A DNA stretch of 64,000 nt, from contig NZ_CABVIR010000001.1 of NCBI RefSeq assembly GCF_902498065.1, positions 1,240,001 to 1,304,000 of the forward strand. The letters are read 5' to 3'. The DNA comes from Pseudomonas fluorescens. Its GTDB lineage: Bacteria; Pseudomonadota; Gammaproteobacteria; Pseudomonadales; Pseudomonadaceae. Position 1 is the stretch's first letter. The number at the start of each line of letters is the position of its first letter. The notes below the pieces were generated by a model. The model saw only the letters and a list, made by a program, of their open reading frames with translations. It did no database searches and had not been told where the DNA came from. The translations under genes were made by a program, and so were the position numbers. Below, piece by piece: positions 43,810 to 53,665 of this stretch.

Positions 43810-45846
43810 ATGGGTTGGCTGCAATCAAGACGTTTGCATTATTGGCTAGGCGCGACAGCGATCGCGTTTGTGTTGTTTGCATTGCTGCGGGTGGTGTTCT
43901 TTTTCGGTTTTTCCGGTTTCGACGCCAACGCATTGAGCGACGACCGTACCGTCCTGGAAACCCTGGGCATCGGCTTTCGTTTCGATCTGCGCCTGGCCAT
44001 CCTGGTCATGTTGCCAATGGCGTTGCTGGCCTGGATTCCGCGTTGGAATCTCGTCAGCAGCCGCCTGCTTCGCCAATTGGCACGCGTGTATGTGTCCATC
44101 GCCATGGGCGCCCTGCTGCTGATCTATATCGTAGATTTTGGCCATTACGCCTACTTGGGTGTGAGGATCAACGCCACCGTGCTGCGCTTCATCGAAGACG
44201 CGCAAATATCCCGTGACATGGTCTGGCAAACCTACCCGGTCATCTGGATTTCACTGGGGTGGCTGGCAACAGTCGCACTGGTGACTTTGGCTCTGGTGCG
44301 CCTGGAGCGTGTGACGCTGGACCGGCCCCGCAAAGCCATTCACCCGCTCTCCGCCACCTGGGGTGGCGCGTTGATGGTCGTGTTGGTACTGCTTGGCATC
44401 CTGGGCCGTGTCGAGAACATGAACCTCGAAAACCCTGTCCCGTTGCGCTGGAGCGATGCGTTCTTCTCCGGCAATAACCAGGTCGCAGCGCTGGGCTTGA
44501 ACCCGGTGATTTTCCTCTACGACACGGTCAAGGTCGGCCAATCACGCTATGACGAAGCGCAGGTGCGTGACCACTACGCCGTGATGTCCAAATACCTGGG
44601 CGTCGAACAACCCGACTCGCAAACCCTGAATTTTGTCCGTCACCAGGCACCACAACCCTACAAAGTATCGAGCACACGAGCGCCGAACGTGATGTTTGTC
44701 ATGCTCGAGTCGCTGGGTACCAGTGCCGTCGGCGCGTATGGCAACCCGATCAATCCGACGCCCAACATTGATCGACTGGCCACGCAGAGCTGGTTTTTCG
44801 AGCACTTCTATGTTCCGGTCACCGGGACCGCAAAAACCGTTTGGGCCAGCATTAGCGGGGTCCCGGACGTCACTCGACAGGAAACCGCGACGCGTAATCC
44901 GCTGATTACCAAACAGCACACATTGATCAACGCCTTCACCGGATACGAGAAGATCTACACCATTGGCGGCAACTCCGGTTGGGCCAACATGAACGCCTTG
45001 ATTCGGCAGAGTATCGACGGGGTTCGTTTGTTCGAAGAGCGGGACTGGAAATCTCCGGTAGTGGATGTCTGGGGGATTTCCGATCTGGATCTGTTCAAGG
45101 AAACCGACAAGATCCTGCAGGCACTGCCCAAGGACAAACCGTTCTTTGCCTATGTGCAGACGGCCGGCAACCATCGTCCGTTCACGATTCCCAAGAGCAA
45201 TGATGGGTTCGAGGTCAAGCACCCTACCCTGGAGGAAGTCCAGGCCGCAGGATCGCGCAGTGTCGAACAGTACAACGCCGTGCGTTTGCTGGACTTCAAC
45301 ATTGGACGCTTGATGGAAATTGCCAAGGAAGGTGGTTACTACGACAACACCATTTTCGTGCTGTTTGGCGACCATAACACCCGCATCGCCCAGATCCCTT
45401 TCCTGGCACCGGCTTATGAACAACTGGGCCTGGAAAGCAACGCGGTGCCGATGATCATCCATGCACCGGGCCTGCTCGGCACGCGGACCGTCAAGGAAGC
45501 CGTCGGCCTGGTGGATTTACTGCCAACCGTGGCCGGCATGGCCGGCCTGGAATTTCGCAACAGTGGCCTGGGGCGTGATATTCAGCAGCCTGCGCCCGAG
45601 GGTGAACGCGTGGTGCCACTGGTGCTGCGTGAAGGCACGTTCCCGTTGATTGCGGGCGTCACTCAACACTACATGGTGCAGATGCAGCACGACGGCAGCT
45701 CGCCGACGCTGCACGACCTGGCCTCACCGACGCCGCTGGACAACGTGGCCGGGCAGAACCCTGAAGAGTTCAAACGCCTGGTGCAACTGACCCGCGGCCT
45801 GCATGAAACTTCAAGATTGATGCTGTACCAGAACGTGCGCAAGTAG
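43810..45846 (+). CDS. LtaS-like membrane sulfatase / phosphotransferase
   Basis: Membrane enzyme of 678 residues with about five TMs in the first 220 residues and a periplasmic sulfatase-fold domain. Catalytic features: metal ligand Glu300 in NVMFVMLESLG, a TGTAKTVW loop with probable nucleophile Thr343, PFFAYVQTAGNHRPF, and FGDHNTR with Asp521-His522. This plan is used by lipoteichoic-acid synthase and OpgB-like phosphoglycerol or phosphoethanolamine transferases. The substrate is unknown; neighbours suggest an envelope glycan. Start ATG 43810 follows GGGGAACAGGG; the longer frame overlaps the previous gene. Confidence 0.85.
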   Translation: MGWLQSRRLHYWLGATAIAFVLFALLRVVFFFGFSGFDANALSDDRTVLETLGIGFRFDLRLAILVMLPMALLAWIPRWNLVSSRLLRQLARVYVSIAMGALLLIYIVDFGHYAYLGVRINATVLRFIEDAQISRDMVWQTYPVIWISLGWLATVALVTLALVRLERVTLDRPRKAIHPLSATWGGALMVVLVLLGILGRVENMNLENPVPLRWSDAFFSGNNQVAALGLNPVIFLYDTVKVGQSRYDEAQVRDHYAVMSKYLGVEQPDSQTLNFVRHQAPQPYKVSSTRAPNVMFVMLESLGTSAVGAYGNPINPTPNIDRLATQSWFFEHFYVPVTGTAKTVWASISGVPDVTRQETATRNPLITKQHTLINAFTGYEKIYTIGGNSGWANMNALIRQSIDGVRLFEERDWKSPVVDVWGISDLDLFKETDKILQALPKDKPFFAYVQTAGNHRPFTIPKSNDGFEVKHPTLEEVQAAGSRSVEQYNAVRLLDFNIGRLMEIAKEGGYYDNTIFVLFGDHNTRIAQIPFLAPAYEQLGLESNAVPMIIHAPGLLGTRTVKEAVGLVDLLPTVAGMAGLEFRNSGLGRDIQQPAPEGERVVPLVLREGTFPLIAGVTQHYMVQMQHDGSSPTLHDLASPTPLDNVAGQNPEEFKRLVQLTRGLHETSRLMLYQNVRK

Positions 45847-45870
45847 CCGGGATCGTCAGTCCGATTGCCT

Positions 45871-45897
45871 CGGGGCCGGACTACCGCGCCGGCCCCG
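45871..45897. terminator. GC-rich hairpin between convergent genes
   Basis: CGGGGCCGG (45871-45879) pairs with CCGGCCCCG (45889-45897) across 9 nt. No T-run follows on either side, so it may not be an efficient intrinsic terminator. It sits between the converging sulfatase and SulP genes. Confidence 0.4.
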
Positions 45898-45918
45898 ATA
45901 GCATGCACGCACTATTGT

Positions 45919-47706
45919 TTACTCGCGATTCTCGCCCCGCCCTTCCTTCCTGTCCTCCGGATGGACCTTGAGATAGCTGCTGACGGCGACGCCTAATGTC
46001 GGAAAGAACGCAGCTTCGCCAAACCGCTCGAAAAGCCCGAATCGCTTCAACTTGTCTTTGACGGGGTCCTTCATCTCGGCCACGCATAGCGTGATACCTG
46101 CCGCGCTCAAGGTTTCGTTCAGTTCGGCCAACATGTCGGCGGACGTCACATCCACGCTGGTGACCGGTTCCGCTGCTACCACCAGCCAGCAAACCGGCGT
46201 GGGCGATGTCGCCACGGCGTCCAGCACTCGGTCATGAAACAATTCTGCGTTGGCAAAAAACAACGGGGCATCCCAGCGAAACAGCACCAGACCGGGAATA
46301 AGATGCGCATCCGGATAACGCGTGATGTCGTGATAGCCCTGGACGCCTTTGGCGCGACCCAAAACCGCAGAATACGGACGCCAGGCATCCCATAGAAACT
46401 CGATCACGGCTACGACGATGGCCAGGCCAATGCCCTCGATGGCGCCGAATACGGCCACACCTGCCGTACAAACGATCGATAACCAGAATTCCCAGCGCTG
46501 GATACGATAAATCCGTCGCAGGTCGGCGACTTCGATCAGGCCGATCGCCGATGCGATGACCACCGCCGCCAGTGCGCTGGTGGGCAGGTTCTTCAGCAAA
46601 TCCGGGGCAAACATCAGCAATAAAGCAACCGCCAGCGCGCCCACCACGCCGGTGAGTTGGGTTCGGGCGCCTGCGGCCTCGGCAACGGGCGTCCGTGACG
46701 AACTGCTGCTGATGGGAAAGCCCTGGAACAAGCCGCCGGCAAGGTTGGCGATGCCGAGTCCTACCATCTCCTGGTTTGGGTCGACATAGGTCCGGGTCCG
46801 CGCCGCATAGACACGCGAGAGCACGCTGGTGTCGGCAAACGATACAAGCGCAACGGCACAACCTCCGATCAGCACAGGAACAATATCGGCGCTGCGGATC
46901 CAGGGGATGGCAAACGCCGGCAAGCCTTGGGGCACAGAACCGAGGATCGCCACATCGTGGGCTGCAAGGTCCAGCACGCCAACGGCGACGGTGGCTCCTG
47001 CCACAGCGATCAGAATCCCCGGCACGCGTTTTTTGTCCTTGAGCAACAAGATGACCGCCACAGTGGCAGCCCCGATCATGAAGGTGGTCCAGTTGGTTTT
47101 TCCATCCATCACCGAGGTGGCAATGGCCCACAGGTTGCGCAACGGTCCGTCGGTTTCGATCGAAAAGCCGAAAAAGCTGGGCAGTTGACTGATCAATACC
47201 GTCAGCGCGATGCCGTTCATGTAGCCATAGCGGATCGGTTTGGAAAGCAGCTCGGTGACGAAACCCAGCCGCGCCACACCGGCCAGGATGCACACCGTCC
47301 CCGAGACGATCGCCATCATGCCGGCCAGGGCGATCGCGCGATGCGGATCACCACCGGACAGCGGCAGAACGACAGCGAGAATGACGGCTGCCAATGAGGA
47401 ATCCGGCCCCAGCACCAGGATTCGGCTGGGGCCGAACAACGCATAAGCGAGCAATGGAACAATGGTCGCGTAAAGGCCATAAATGCCGGGCACCCCCGAT
47501 GCCACCGCGTAGGCGATACCGACGGGCACCAGCATGGTGGTGAGCACGAGTCCGGCCACAATGTCGTGCTGCAACCATGCCATCTTATAGCGGCCCAACG
47601 TCCGCAGCCCCGGCAGCCAACGGCGCCAGCCGGTTTGATCGCCAGTATGCCTGCGCATAATCCGACCCGGTTCAGGAACGGGAGGCAGATCATCCGAATC
47701 GCTCAT
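45919..47706 (-). CDS. SulP-family anion transporter with STAS domain
   Basis: Inner-membrane anion transporter of 595 residues. The first 420 residues contain about a dozen hydrophobic segments with the SulP signatures GLVLTTMLVPVGIAYAVASG and PISSSSSRTPVAEAAG. The cytosolic STAS domain spans about 445-570, with VTSVDVTSADML and FGLFERFG. SulP proteins carry sulfate, bicarbonate or dicarboxylates; the substrate is open. The start follows GAGGG and reads MSDSDDLPPVPEPGR. It converges on the LtaS-like gene. Confidence 0.92.
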   Translation of the reverse strand: MSDSDDLPPVPEPGRIMRRHTGDQTGWRRWLPGLRTLGRYKMAWLQHDIVAGLVLTTMLVPVGIAYAVASGVPGIYGLYATIVPLLAYALFGPSRILVLGPDSSLAAVILAVVLPLSGGDPHRAIALAGMMAIVSGTVCILAGVARLGFVTELLSKPIRYGYMNGIALTVLISQLPSFFGFSIETDGPLRNLWAIATSVMDGKTNWTTFMIGAATVAVILLLKDKKRVPGILIAVAGATVAVGVLDLAAHDVAILGSVPQGLPAFAIPWIRSADIVPVLIGGCAVALVSFADTSVLSRVYAARTRTYVDPNQEMVGLGIANLAGGLFQGFPISSSSSRTPVAEAAGARTQLTGVVGALAVALLLMFAPDLLKNLPTSALAAVVIASAIGLIEVADLRRIYRIQRWEFWLSIVCTAGVAVFGAIEGIGLAIVVAVIEFLWDAWRPYSAVLGRAKGVQGYHDITRYPDAHLIPGLVLFRWDAPLFFANAELFHDRVLDAVATSPTPVCWLVVAAEPVTSVDVTSADMLAELNETLSAAGITLCVAEMKDPVKDKLKRFGLFERFGEAAFFPTLGVAVSSYLKVHPEDRKEGRGENRE

Positions 47707-47918
47707 GAGACTTTAGCCCTCAGGGTTAACAAGTAGCGTGCGGTATGTGTGAAAAAAGCTCGAGACGTATGGTGATCAAACGTCGCAAATTCATAAATGT
47801 TCGCCGGTCAAACGATGTTCTTCTCTTGAGCCCCAGCAGATGATGTCAATGTGCCTTTATTGCAACTGACGCTAACCTCTCGATCGCTATCGCTTAGCTG
47901 ACTCAGGAATTACGGACT

Positions 47919-49544
47919 ATGGGAAGCTGGAAAATCAGGACTCATCTGCTTGTGCTCACCAGCACTTTGCTACTGGGTTTGCTGTGTGTCGGCGGGCTTG
48001 GACTCTTGGGAATGCAATCCGCTGTACGCAGTCTGGAGACTGTATATCTCGATCGAGTCGTGCCGCTGCGGGACTTGAAAAAAATCGCTGACCTGTACGC
48101 CGTGGACATCGTGGATGCCACCCACAAGGCACGCAATGGCAACTTCACCAACGCTGAATCACTGACCCGGATAGAGCAAGCGCAGAGGGAAATTGATCAC
48201 ACGTGGCAAGCGTACAAATCGACGCAACTGATCCCGGCAGAAACTCGTTTAATCGCGCAAATCAATCCGCTGATGGAAGCCACCCACGGGCCATTGCAAA
48301 ATTTGCAGGGCATGCTGCGCCAGAACGACAACGCCGGTCTCGCACGCTTCGCGACCGATCAGTTGTACCCATTGATCGATCCCTTGTCAGCCAAGTTTTC
48401 CGAGTTGATCGAGGTTCAACTGGTGGAGGCCAAGACCCAGTTCGAGCAGAACCAGATCGCCTATACCTCCAGTCTCCGATTCAGCCTGTTGATTCTGGCA
48501 TTGGCGCTGATCGCAGGCGTGGCCTACACGTTTTTGTTCTCCCGACTGTTGAGCCGCCAGCTCGGGGCCGAACCCGCAGAACTTGCCGCCATCAGTTCGA
48601 ACATCGCCCAAGGGAAACTCGCCGCTACGCAATTTGACCAGCAACAGCAGTCGACGGGGGTGCTGCACTCCGTCCAGGCGATGCGCCACAGCTTGAGCGA
48701 CATGATCGGCAAGATCAGCCAGGCCTCCGAGCAGATCGAGGGTGCGACGCTGCAACTGTCTGCATCTTCCGAACAAGGATTGAGCAGCGCCGCCCTGCAA
48801 AGCGAGACAGCCTCCTCCATGGCGGCTACGGTAGAAGAGCTTTCCGTCAGCATCACTCACATCGCCGACAATGCTCGACAGGCTCAGAGCACCGCGCAGA
48901 AAGCGGGCGAAATCACCCGCGAAGGCATGGAGGTCATGCAAGCATCCATCCAGGAAATGGACCAGATTGCCGATCTGGTTGCACAAAGCTCATCGGACAT
49001 CGATCAACTGGCGGTTCAGTCGAATGACATCAGTCTGATTGTAGCGGTGATTCGGGGCATCGCCGAACAGACCAATCTACTGGCCCTCAATGCCGCCATC
49101 GAAGCGGCGCGTGCGGGTGAACAGGGTCGCGGCTTCGCCGTGGTCGCCGATGAAGTGCGCAGCCTGGCTGCCCGCACTGCCCAATCCACCACGGAAATCG
49201 TGGCCTTGGTCAATGCCATACAAAACGGCATGGTCAAAGCCAAAGACAGCATGGCCGCTGGCTGTGAACGCGTGACCCATGGCCAGAAACTGGTCGAAAG
49301 CGCGGGCCTTTCCATGGGCAGAATCAAGGGGGCACTGGACGATTCCCTTGCGGCCGTCAGTTTCATATCTTTGTCGCTCCAGGAACAACGCGCCGCCAGT
49401 GAGCAGGTTGCCTGCAACGTCGAAAGAGTGGCGCAAAGTGTAGAAGAGAACGCCACAGCCCAAGGCGGGATCGTTCGAACGACCCAGGAACTCAAGGCAA
49501 TGTCCGACGGACTGGGCGTTATTCTGCAGCGGTTCAGTCTCTAA
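47919..49544 (+). CDS. Methyl-accepting chemotaxis protein
   Basis: Transmembrane chemoreceptor of 541 residues. TM1 is near residues 11-33; a four-helix-bundle type periplasmic domain (about 35-190) contains [22 protein letters not shown]2 lies near 190-210. The HAMP region is short and the cytoplasmic signalling domain holds the hairpin tip [20 protein letters not shown] and [12 protein letters not shown]. The C-terminal tail is short and lacks the CheR-binding pentapeptide. The ligand is unknown. No chemotaxis genes are nearby. Confidence 0.93.
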   Translation: MGSWKIRTHLLVLTSTLLLGLLCVGGLGLLGMQSAVRSLETVYLDRVVPLRDLKKIADLYAVDIVDATHKARNGNFTNAESLTRIEQAQREIDHTWQAYKSTQLIPAETRLIAQINPLMEATHGPLQNLQGMLRQNDNAGLARFATDQLYPLIDPLSAKFSELIEVQLVEAKTQFEQNQIAYTSSLRFSLLILALALIAGVAYTFLFSRLLSRQLGAEPAELAAISSNIAQGKLAATQFDQQQQSTGVLHSVQAMRHSLSDMIGKISQASEQIEGATLQLSASSEQGLSSAALQSETASSMAATVEELSVSITHIADNARQAQSTAQKAGEITREGMEVMQASIQEMDQIADLVAQSSSDIDQLAVQSNDISLIVAVIRGIAEQTNLLALNAAIEAARAGEQGRGFAVVADEVRSLAARTAQSTTEIVALVNAIQNGMVKAKDSMAAGCERVTHGQKLVESAGLSMGRIKGALDDSLAAVSFISLSLQEQRAASEQVACNVERVAQSVEENATAQGGIVRTTQELKAMSDGLGVILQRFSL

Positions 49545-49635
49545 AAGGCCCGGCCCCCGTCAAACCATCAACGGCCGTTTGAATGCTATGACGGGGGGTG
49601 GTAATGAGCATTTTTCACACCTTGGCTTCAAGGTC

Positions 49636-50334
49636 TTATATTTGCTTAACCCGCGCTACCTGATGATACAAGGGCGGATAGTGGACCCACCGTGTTTTCC
49701 AGGGTGCCCACCAAGTCATTCGGAGCACTACGATCAAGGAAATAAAAGCGGTCACCCAGCCTGAATATCCAACAATCTCCCCAAACATCACTCCAAGCGT
49801 TGCTACTCCTTGTGCACTCCCTACCCAGGCATCGAAGCAAAACAGCGCCCCCAGACCAAATATCAATACGCCGAGTTCGTGTTTGGTTTCATCCTCCTTT
49901 TTCACGGCTTCACATTTGGACTTGTACAGTTCCCATGCAAAATCATCGTTCTCTTTGAAGGCATGCTCCTTCAATTCCGACATCAAGACATAACCAAATG
50001 GTCGGTTTGAAGACACATCAGTGGAATCAAGCTTCTCCCATGGAACGAACACGCCAATAGCTCTGAAAAAATTCGCAGAGAATGGAATGAAAAGTGAAAC
50101 TGTCAAACAAAAAGCAGCCACACCCACGAGGATTATTCCCGCGTGTTTCCACATTTCATCCGTCGACAGCGACAAGCTCATGAGGTTTTTCCCTGCACAG
50201 AATGCTAGGGCTGCATCCAGGAAAAGCACCACGTAAGTCAACTGAATCCCCCATCGAAGCTCCCACGCTTTTTCAATGAAACTTGCCGAAAAATCAGCGA
50301 TGGCACTATCAGACTTTGTAACGCTCTTGGTCAT
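49636..50334 (-). CDS. Hypothetical four-TM membrane protein
   Basis: Protein of 232 residues with about four hydrophobic segments (TM1 near 31-50, TM2 near 66-90, two more near 160-205) and a soluble, lysine/glutamate-rich middle (about 100-155). No known family recognised. The sequence is AT-richer than surrounding genes. Its start overlaps the end of the truncated peptidase by 26 bases, and GGAAG precedes the ATG. The pair looks like a small foreign insertion between the chemoreceptor and the MaoC gene. Confidence 0.65.
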   Translation of the reverse strand: MTKSVTKSDSAIADFSASFIEKAWELRWGIQLTYVVLFLDAALAFCAGKNLMSLSLSTDEMWKHAGIILVGVAAFCLTVSLFIPFSANFFRAIGVFVPWEKLDSTDVSSNRPFGYVLMSELKEHAFKENDDFAWELYKSKCEAVKKEDETKHELGVLIFGLGALFCFDAWVGSAQGVATLGVMFGEIVGYSGWVTAFISLIVVLRMTWWAPWKTRWVHYPPLYHQVARVKQI

Positions 50335-50644
50335 ATCTAACTTCCATTACATCACGGATGGTTTTGGCAGCAGGGATACTAACCAATGAAAGAGCGGCTT
50401 CCGTAAAATCGTTAGCCTCCCAGATTACCGATTGCCCGGAAAATGCAACCGCCATTCCTTCGGAAAACCAAGTTTGGATGGCGTACAGGTTTTTCCTCCC
50501 GAGCAACTGCTGTTGGAAAATATGCACCATTTCATGGGGAATGAGCTGTTGAGTTCGCTGTCGGTCAAGCGGGTTGAAATCGAGGGCAAGCTTTCGCACC
50601 TGCAGTGGGTTCTGCCCTCGAAACCTGAAGCCAGGGCCAGCCAA
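50309..50644 (-). pseudogene. N-terminally truncated HExxH metallopeptidase-like gene
   Basis: A 112-codon frame with no proper start (opens at TTG immediately after the MaoC stop, without a ribosome site) encodes LIPHEMVHIFQQQLLG, where His-Glu-x-x-His suggests a zincin site, and a downstream WFSEGMAVAFSG whose Glu could be the third ligand. Such proteins normally have some 100-150 further N-terminal residues, which are missing. The end flows into the hypothetical membrane protein. I read it as a decayed or truncated peptidase, possibly joined to MaoC by deletion. Confidence 0.5.
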
Positions 50645-51109
50645 TCAATCCTCTGCCGGCCTTCTGAACACCAGCAACTTCCCGGTGGCGCGCTGCACCA
50701 CCTTGTCATTCTGATTCAGCGTTTCCATGAACAGCGTCACCACGCCCCGATCCGGTTTCGAGGCCGACGGATCGATGGCCTGCACGGTGCTGAACAGGCG
50801 CAGCACGTCATCCGGATAAGTCGGCGTCGGCCAACTCAGTTCGATGCCCAGGCCGATGATGCCGTCCGCCAGGGGTACGCTGGCCACGAGCATCTTCATG
50901 GTCAGGGCCGCGGTGTTCCAGCCGCTGGCCGCCAGGCCACCGAACAGGCTCAACCCGGCCTCTTCAGCGCTCAGGTGAAAGGGTTGCGGGTCGTACTCGC
51001 GAGCAAACGCCAGCATCGCTTCCCGGTGGACGCGAACAGGGTCGCTTTCAAATTCCTGACCCAGGCTCAGGTCATCGAGATACAGTTTTTCCCACGAATG
51101 CGCGGTCAT
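50645..51109 (-). CDS. MaoC-like (R)-specific enoyl-CoA hydratase domain protein
   Basis: Cytosolic hot-dog fold protein of 154 residues. The hydratase motif region is FAREYDPQPFHLSAEEAG, with the conserved Asp and His, followed by FGGLAASGWNTAALTMKML and the strand IGLGIELSWPTPTYPDDVL. The family hydrates enoyl-CoA or related CoA esters. GGAGGC precedes ATG 51109. It is the last gene of the minus-strand group with an unknown protein and an AI-2E exporter. Confidence 0.88.
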   Translation of the reverse strand: MTAHSWEKLYLDDLSLGQEFESDPVRVHREAMLAFAREYDPQPFHLSAEEAGLSLFGGLAASGWNTAALTMKMLVASVPLADGIIGLGIELSWPTPTYPDDVLRLFSTVQAIDPSASKPDRGVVTLFMETLNQNDKVVQRATGKLLVFRRPAED

Positions 51110-51130
51110 GATTCATGCCTCCGCAGTGGA

Positions 51131-51862
51131 TTATGAATAGCCGATGTCGCTGAGATCGATGGCCACCAGCAAGGCGTCCTTGTCCGCCTGGCCATCAGCC
51201 TTGCGTCGATAGGCGCGCCGCTTGCCGGGCATGCACAAGCCATCGGCTTCGACATAGCCATGAACGTACTGGGCGGCAGGCAGGCCACCGCTGACGTCAA
51301 CGTTGTAGTCGTGTCGACGTAGCAGAAAGTCTTCACCGAAGTAGAAATCCTGTACGGCGCAGTGCGTGGCAACGTTCTCGGGAAAGGCCACCCGCAATCG
51401 CCGCCAACGCTGAGTGCCCTCGCGCCAGGTCTCGACCTCCTCGGTCAAGACACCCGGCCAGGTGAACTGGAAAGGCATGGTCAGGTAGGACCAGAGTGCA
51501 TAACCGTTGAAGTACGCGCGGTGCAGCGGATCCCAGGGACTGTTTTCCTCATGGTCGCGGAAGGACGCTCGGGGTGTTGATCGCTCGGCAATGACCTTGC
51601 CGGCGGTGTTTTCGATGGCGATGCGATCCGGGGTGTAGGCCGTGAACTGATCGGCCGCGCCAAAGGGCGTCACCGAGGCCCGCTGTTCATGCAGCCAGAC
51701 TGTCATCTTGCGTGGCGCGCTGTCCTGAGTCAGCCCTTTCATTGCCCAGAGCGAGCCACCGGTCACAATCGTGGCGCGTACCTGGCTGAAGCTGTTCCAG
51801 CGTTCCAGACCACCGTGGGCGACAAGTACCTGATTCAGCAGTTCATCACGCTGCGCAGTCAT
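51131..51862 (-). CDS. Hypothetical protein, outer-membrane lipoprotein-sorting-like fold
   Basis: Protein of 243 residues without signal peptide. The early part LLNQVLVAHGGLERWNSFSQ is a typical opening for LolA/LolB-type and related lipid-binding proteins, and later residues form an up-and-down beta pattern (VWLHEQRASVTPF, PDRIAIENTAGKVI). It is not a clear member of a named family. The start ATG 51862 overlaps the preceding AI-2E gene by ATGA coupling; the 14-codon longer start is less likely. The function is unknown. Confidence 0.7.
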   Translation of the reverse strand: MTAQRDELLNQVLVAHGGLERWNSFSQVRATIVTGGSLWAMKGLTQDSAPRKMTVWLHEQRASVTPFGAADQFTAYTPDRIAIENTAGKVIAERSTPRASFRDHEENSPWDPLHRAYFNGYALWSYLTMPFQFTWPGVLTEEVETWREGTQRWRRLRVAFPENVATHCAVQDFYFGEDFLLRRHDYNVDVSGGLPAAQYVHGYVEADGLCMPGKRRAYRRKADGQADKDALLVAIDLSDIGYS

Positions 51863-52953
51863 GCTGGCGGCCCTCCTTCCTCCGGTGGTCGATCCCGTAC
51901 CCATTGCCAGAATAATTGATACCCGACCGCGAGCACTACCGGGCCGATGAACAGCCCGATGATGCCGCTGGTGACCATCCCGCCAAGGGCGCCGATCAGC
52001 ACCACTGGCATCGGTACATCGACCCCGCGCCCCAACAGCAGCGGTTTGAGTACGTTATCCACCAGGCCGGCAACGAAGACGTAGAGGGCGAACACGATCG
52101 TCGCGGTATTGGCGCCCTCGGTGGCAAACACAAAGGCAATCACTGGAATCGTGATGAGCGTCGCCGGCAATTGCATGATGCCGAGCAACAGCACCGCCAG
52201 GGCCAGCAAACCGGCGCCGGGGATACCCTTGAAGACAAAACCGAGCCCCACCAGCAGCATCTGGATGAACGCGATCCCGACCACGCCCAACGCCACCGCA
52301 CGGATCGTCGCGGTGCACAGCGCGGCGATTTTTGGCCCTCTGACCGGGCCGCTGACGCGCGAGGCAATCTGCACCGCGCTGCGGCTGCCGCTCTCGCCAT
52401 GGGCCATGAAAATACCGGCAATGATCAAGGCAAAAATGAAGGTCAGGAAGCCCATGCCGACGCCGGCCAGCTTGCTCAACAGGGTCAGGCTGGCATGTTT
52501 GATCTGCGGGATGTATTTGGCGGTCAGGTCGGGAAGATTGGTTGAGGCCTGAAGCCACAAATCAGACAGCGACTGCCCCACCAGCGGCCAACTGGCGACT
52601 GATTCGGAGGGTGGTGGAATGTGGAAATCGCCGCCCTTGACCAATTCCATCACATGCTCGACCGAGTCGGCAATCGAGGTGCCCAGCAGGTAGATCGGCA
52701 CCATCAGGATGACAATGGCGACGAGAATGATCAGCGTCGCGATACGCCCTTCTTTTTGCCCCAGCGGCCCCTTCAGCCGCTCTTGCAGCGGGTAAAGGGT
52801 GATCGCCAGGATCAGCGACCACAGCATCAGGTCGCGGAACGGGCTGAAGATTTCAAAGCAGAACAGCACCAGAACCGCGATCAGCCCGGCCCGGATAAAG
52901 ACATCGAGCAGCGTGCGCGTCAGCGTTTTATCCGAGAACGACGAGGGCTCCAT
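51859..52953 (-). CDS. AI-2E/PerM-family membrane exporter
   Basis: Inner-membrane protein of 364 residues with about eight hydrophobic segments: two near the N-terminus, a soluble middle (about 95-150) and five in the C-terminal half, including GLGFVFKGIPGAGLLALAVL and LLGRGVDVPMPVVLIGALGG, a conserved family stretch. Members export autoinducer-2-like molecules or ions; here the substrate is unknown. ATG 52953 follows GGGAGG. It is coupled to the unknown protein. Confidence 0.88.
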   Translation of the reverse strand: MEPSSFSDKTLTRTLLDVFIRAGLIAVLVLFCFEIFSPFRDLMLWSLILAITLYPLQERLKGPLGQKEGRIATLIILVAIVILMVPIYLLGTSIADSVEHVMELVKGGDFHIPPPSESVASWPLVGQSLSDLWLQASTNLPDLTAKYIPQIKHASLTLLSKLAGVGMGFLTFIFALIIAGIFMAHGESGSRSAVQIASRVSGPVRGPKIAALCTATIRAVALGVVGIAFIQMLLVGLGFVFKGIPGAGLLALAVLLLGIMQLPATLITIPVIAFVFATEGANTATIVFALYVFVAGLVDNVLKPLLLGRGVDVPMPVVLIGALGGMVTSGIIGLFIGPVVLAVGYQLFWQWVRDRPPEEGGPPA

Positions 52954-53025
52954 GGATGCCTCCCTGATCACTGCGGTACGGGATCGGTTAGCCCAGCATA
53001 GACGTTCGATGGAAAACGCGAGGGT

Positions 53026-53661
53026 TCAACGCAGCTTCAACGGATCAACCAGTTCGGCGGCAATGGCCATGCCGACCAGGTCCGGCAGGGTATTGGCCTG
53101 CATGCGCTTCATCACGCGTGAGCGGTAGAGGTCGACGGTTTTTGCGCTCACGCCCAGTTGCTCGGCGATTTCGCGGGTGGTGTAACCCTGCACCAGCGGC
53201 AGCAAGACGTCGCGTTCCCGAGGGGTCAGCGTGAGCAAACGCGCCTGCAACGCCTCATGCCCTTGATTGCCCGAACGGTGGGTCGCGCAATTGCTGAGTG
53301 CCTGTTGCACGCTGTCCAGCAGCAATTGTTCGTTGTAGGGCTTTTCAATGAAGTCGTGAGCGCCGGCCTTGAACGCACGCACCACGATCGGCACATCGGC
53401 GTGACCGCTGACGAAGATGATCGGCAGGTTCAGTTCGCGCAAACGCATTTCTTCCTGCACGTTCAAGCCGCCCATGCCTGGCATGCGCACATCCAGCAGC
53501 ACACAGGCCGCCAGACTGGCATCGCAGGCATTGAGGAACTCGACGCCGCTGGTGAACGGCAACGCCTTGAGGCCGACCGATTCCAATAACCAGACCGTTG
53601 AGTCGAGCATGCCTTGATCGTCATCGACCACATACACCACGTGCTCCGTCACACCCGCCAT
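53026..53661 (-). CDS. FixJ/NarL-type response regulator
   Basis: Cytosolic response regulator of 211 residues. The receiver has DDDQ at residues 12-15, phosphoacceptor Asp in CVLLDVRMPGM and the Lys of FIEKPY; the LuxR-type helix-turn-helix includes LTPRERDVLLPLVQGYTTREI. It pairs with the adjacent PAS histidine kinase (4-bp gap), and both are divergent from the carboxylate operon. ATG 53661 is chosen over a start 12 codons upstream because the N-terminal extension has no homology. Confidence 0.92.
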   Translation of the reverse strand: MAGVTEHVVYVVDDDQGMLDSTVWLLESVGLKALPFTSGVEFLNACDASLAACVLLDVRMPGMGGLNVQEEMRLRELNLPIIFVSGHADVPIVVRAFKAGAHDFIEKPYNEQLLLDSVQQALSNCATHRSGNQGHEALQARLLTLTPRERDVLLPLVQGYTTREIAEQLGVSAKTVDLYRSRVMKRMQANTLPDLVGMAIAAELVDPLKLR

Positions 53662-53665
53662 TGCA

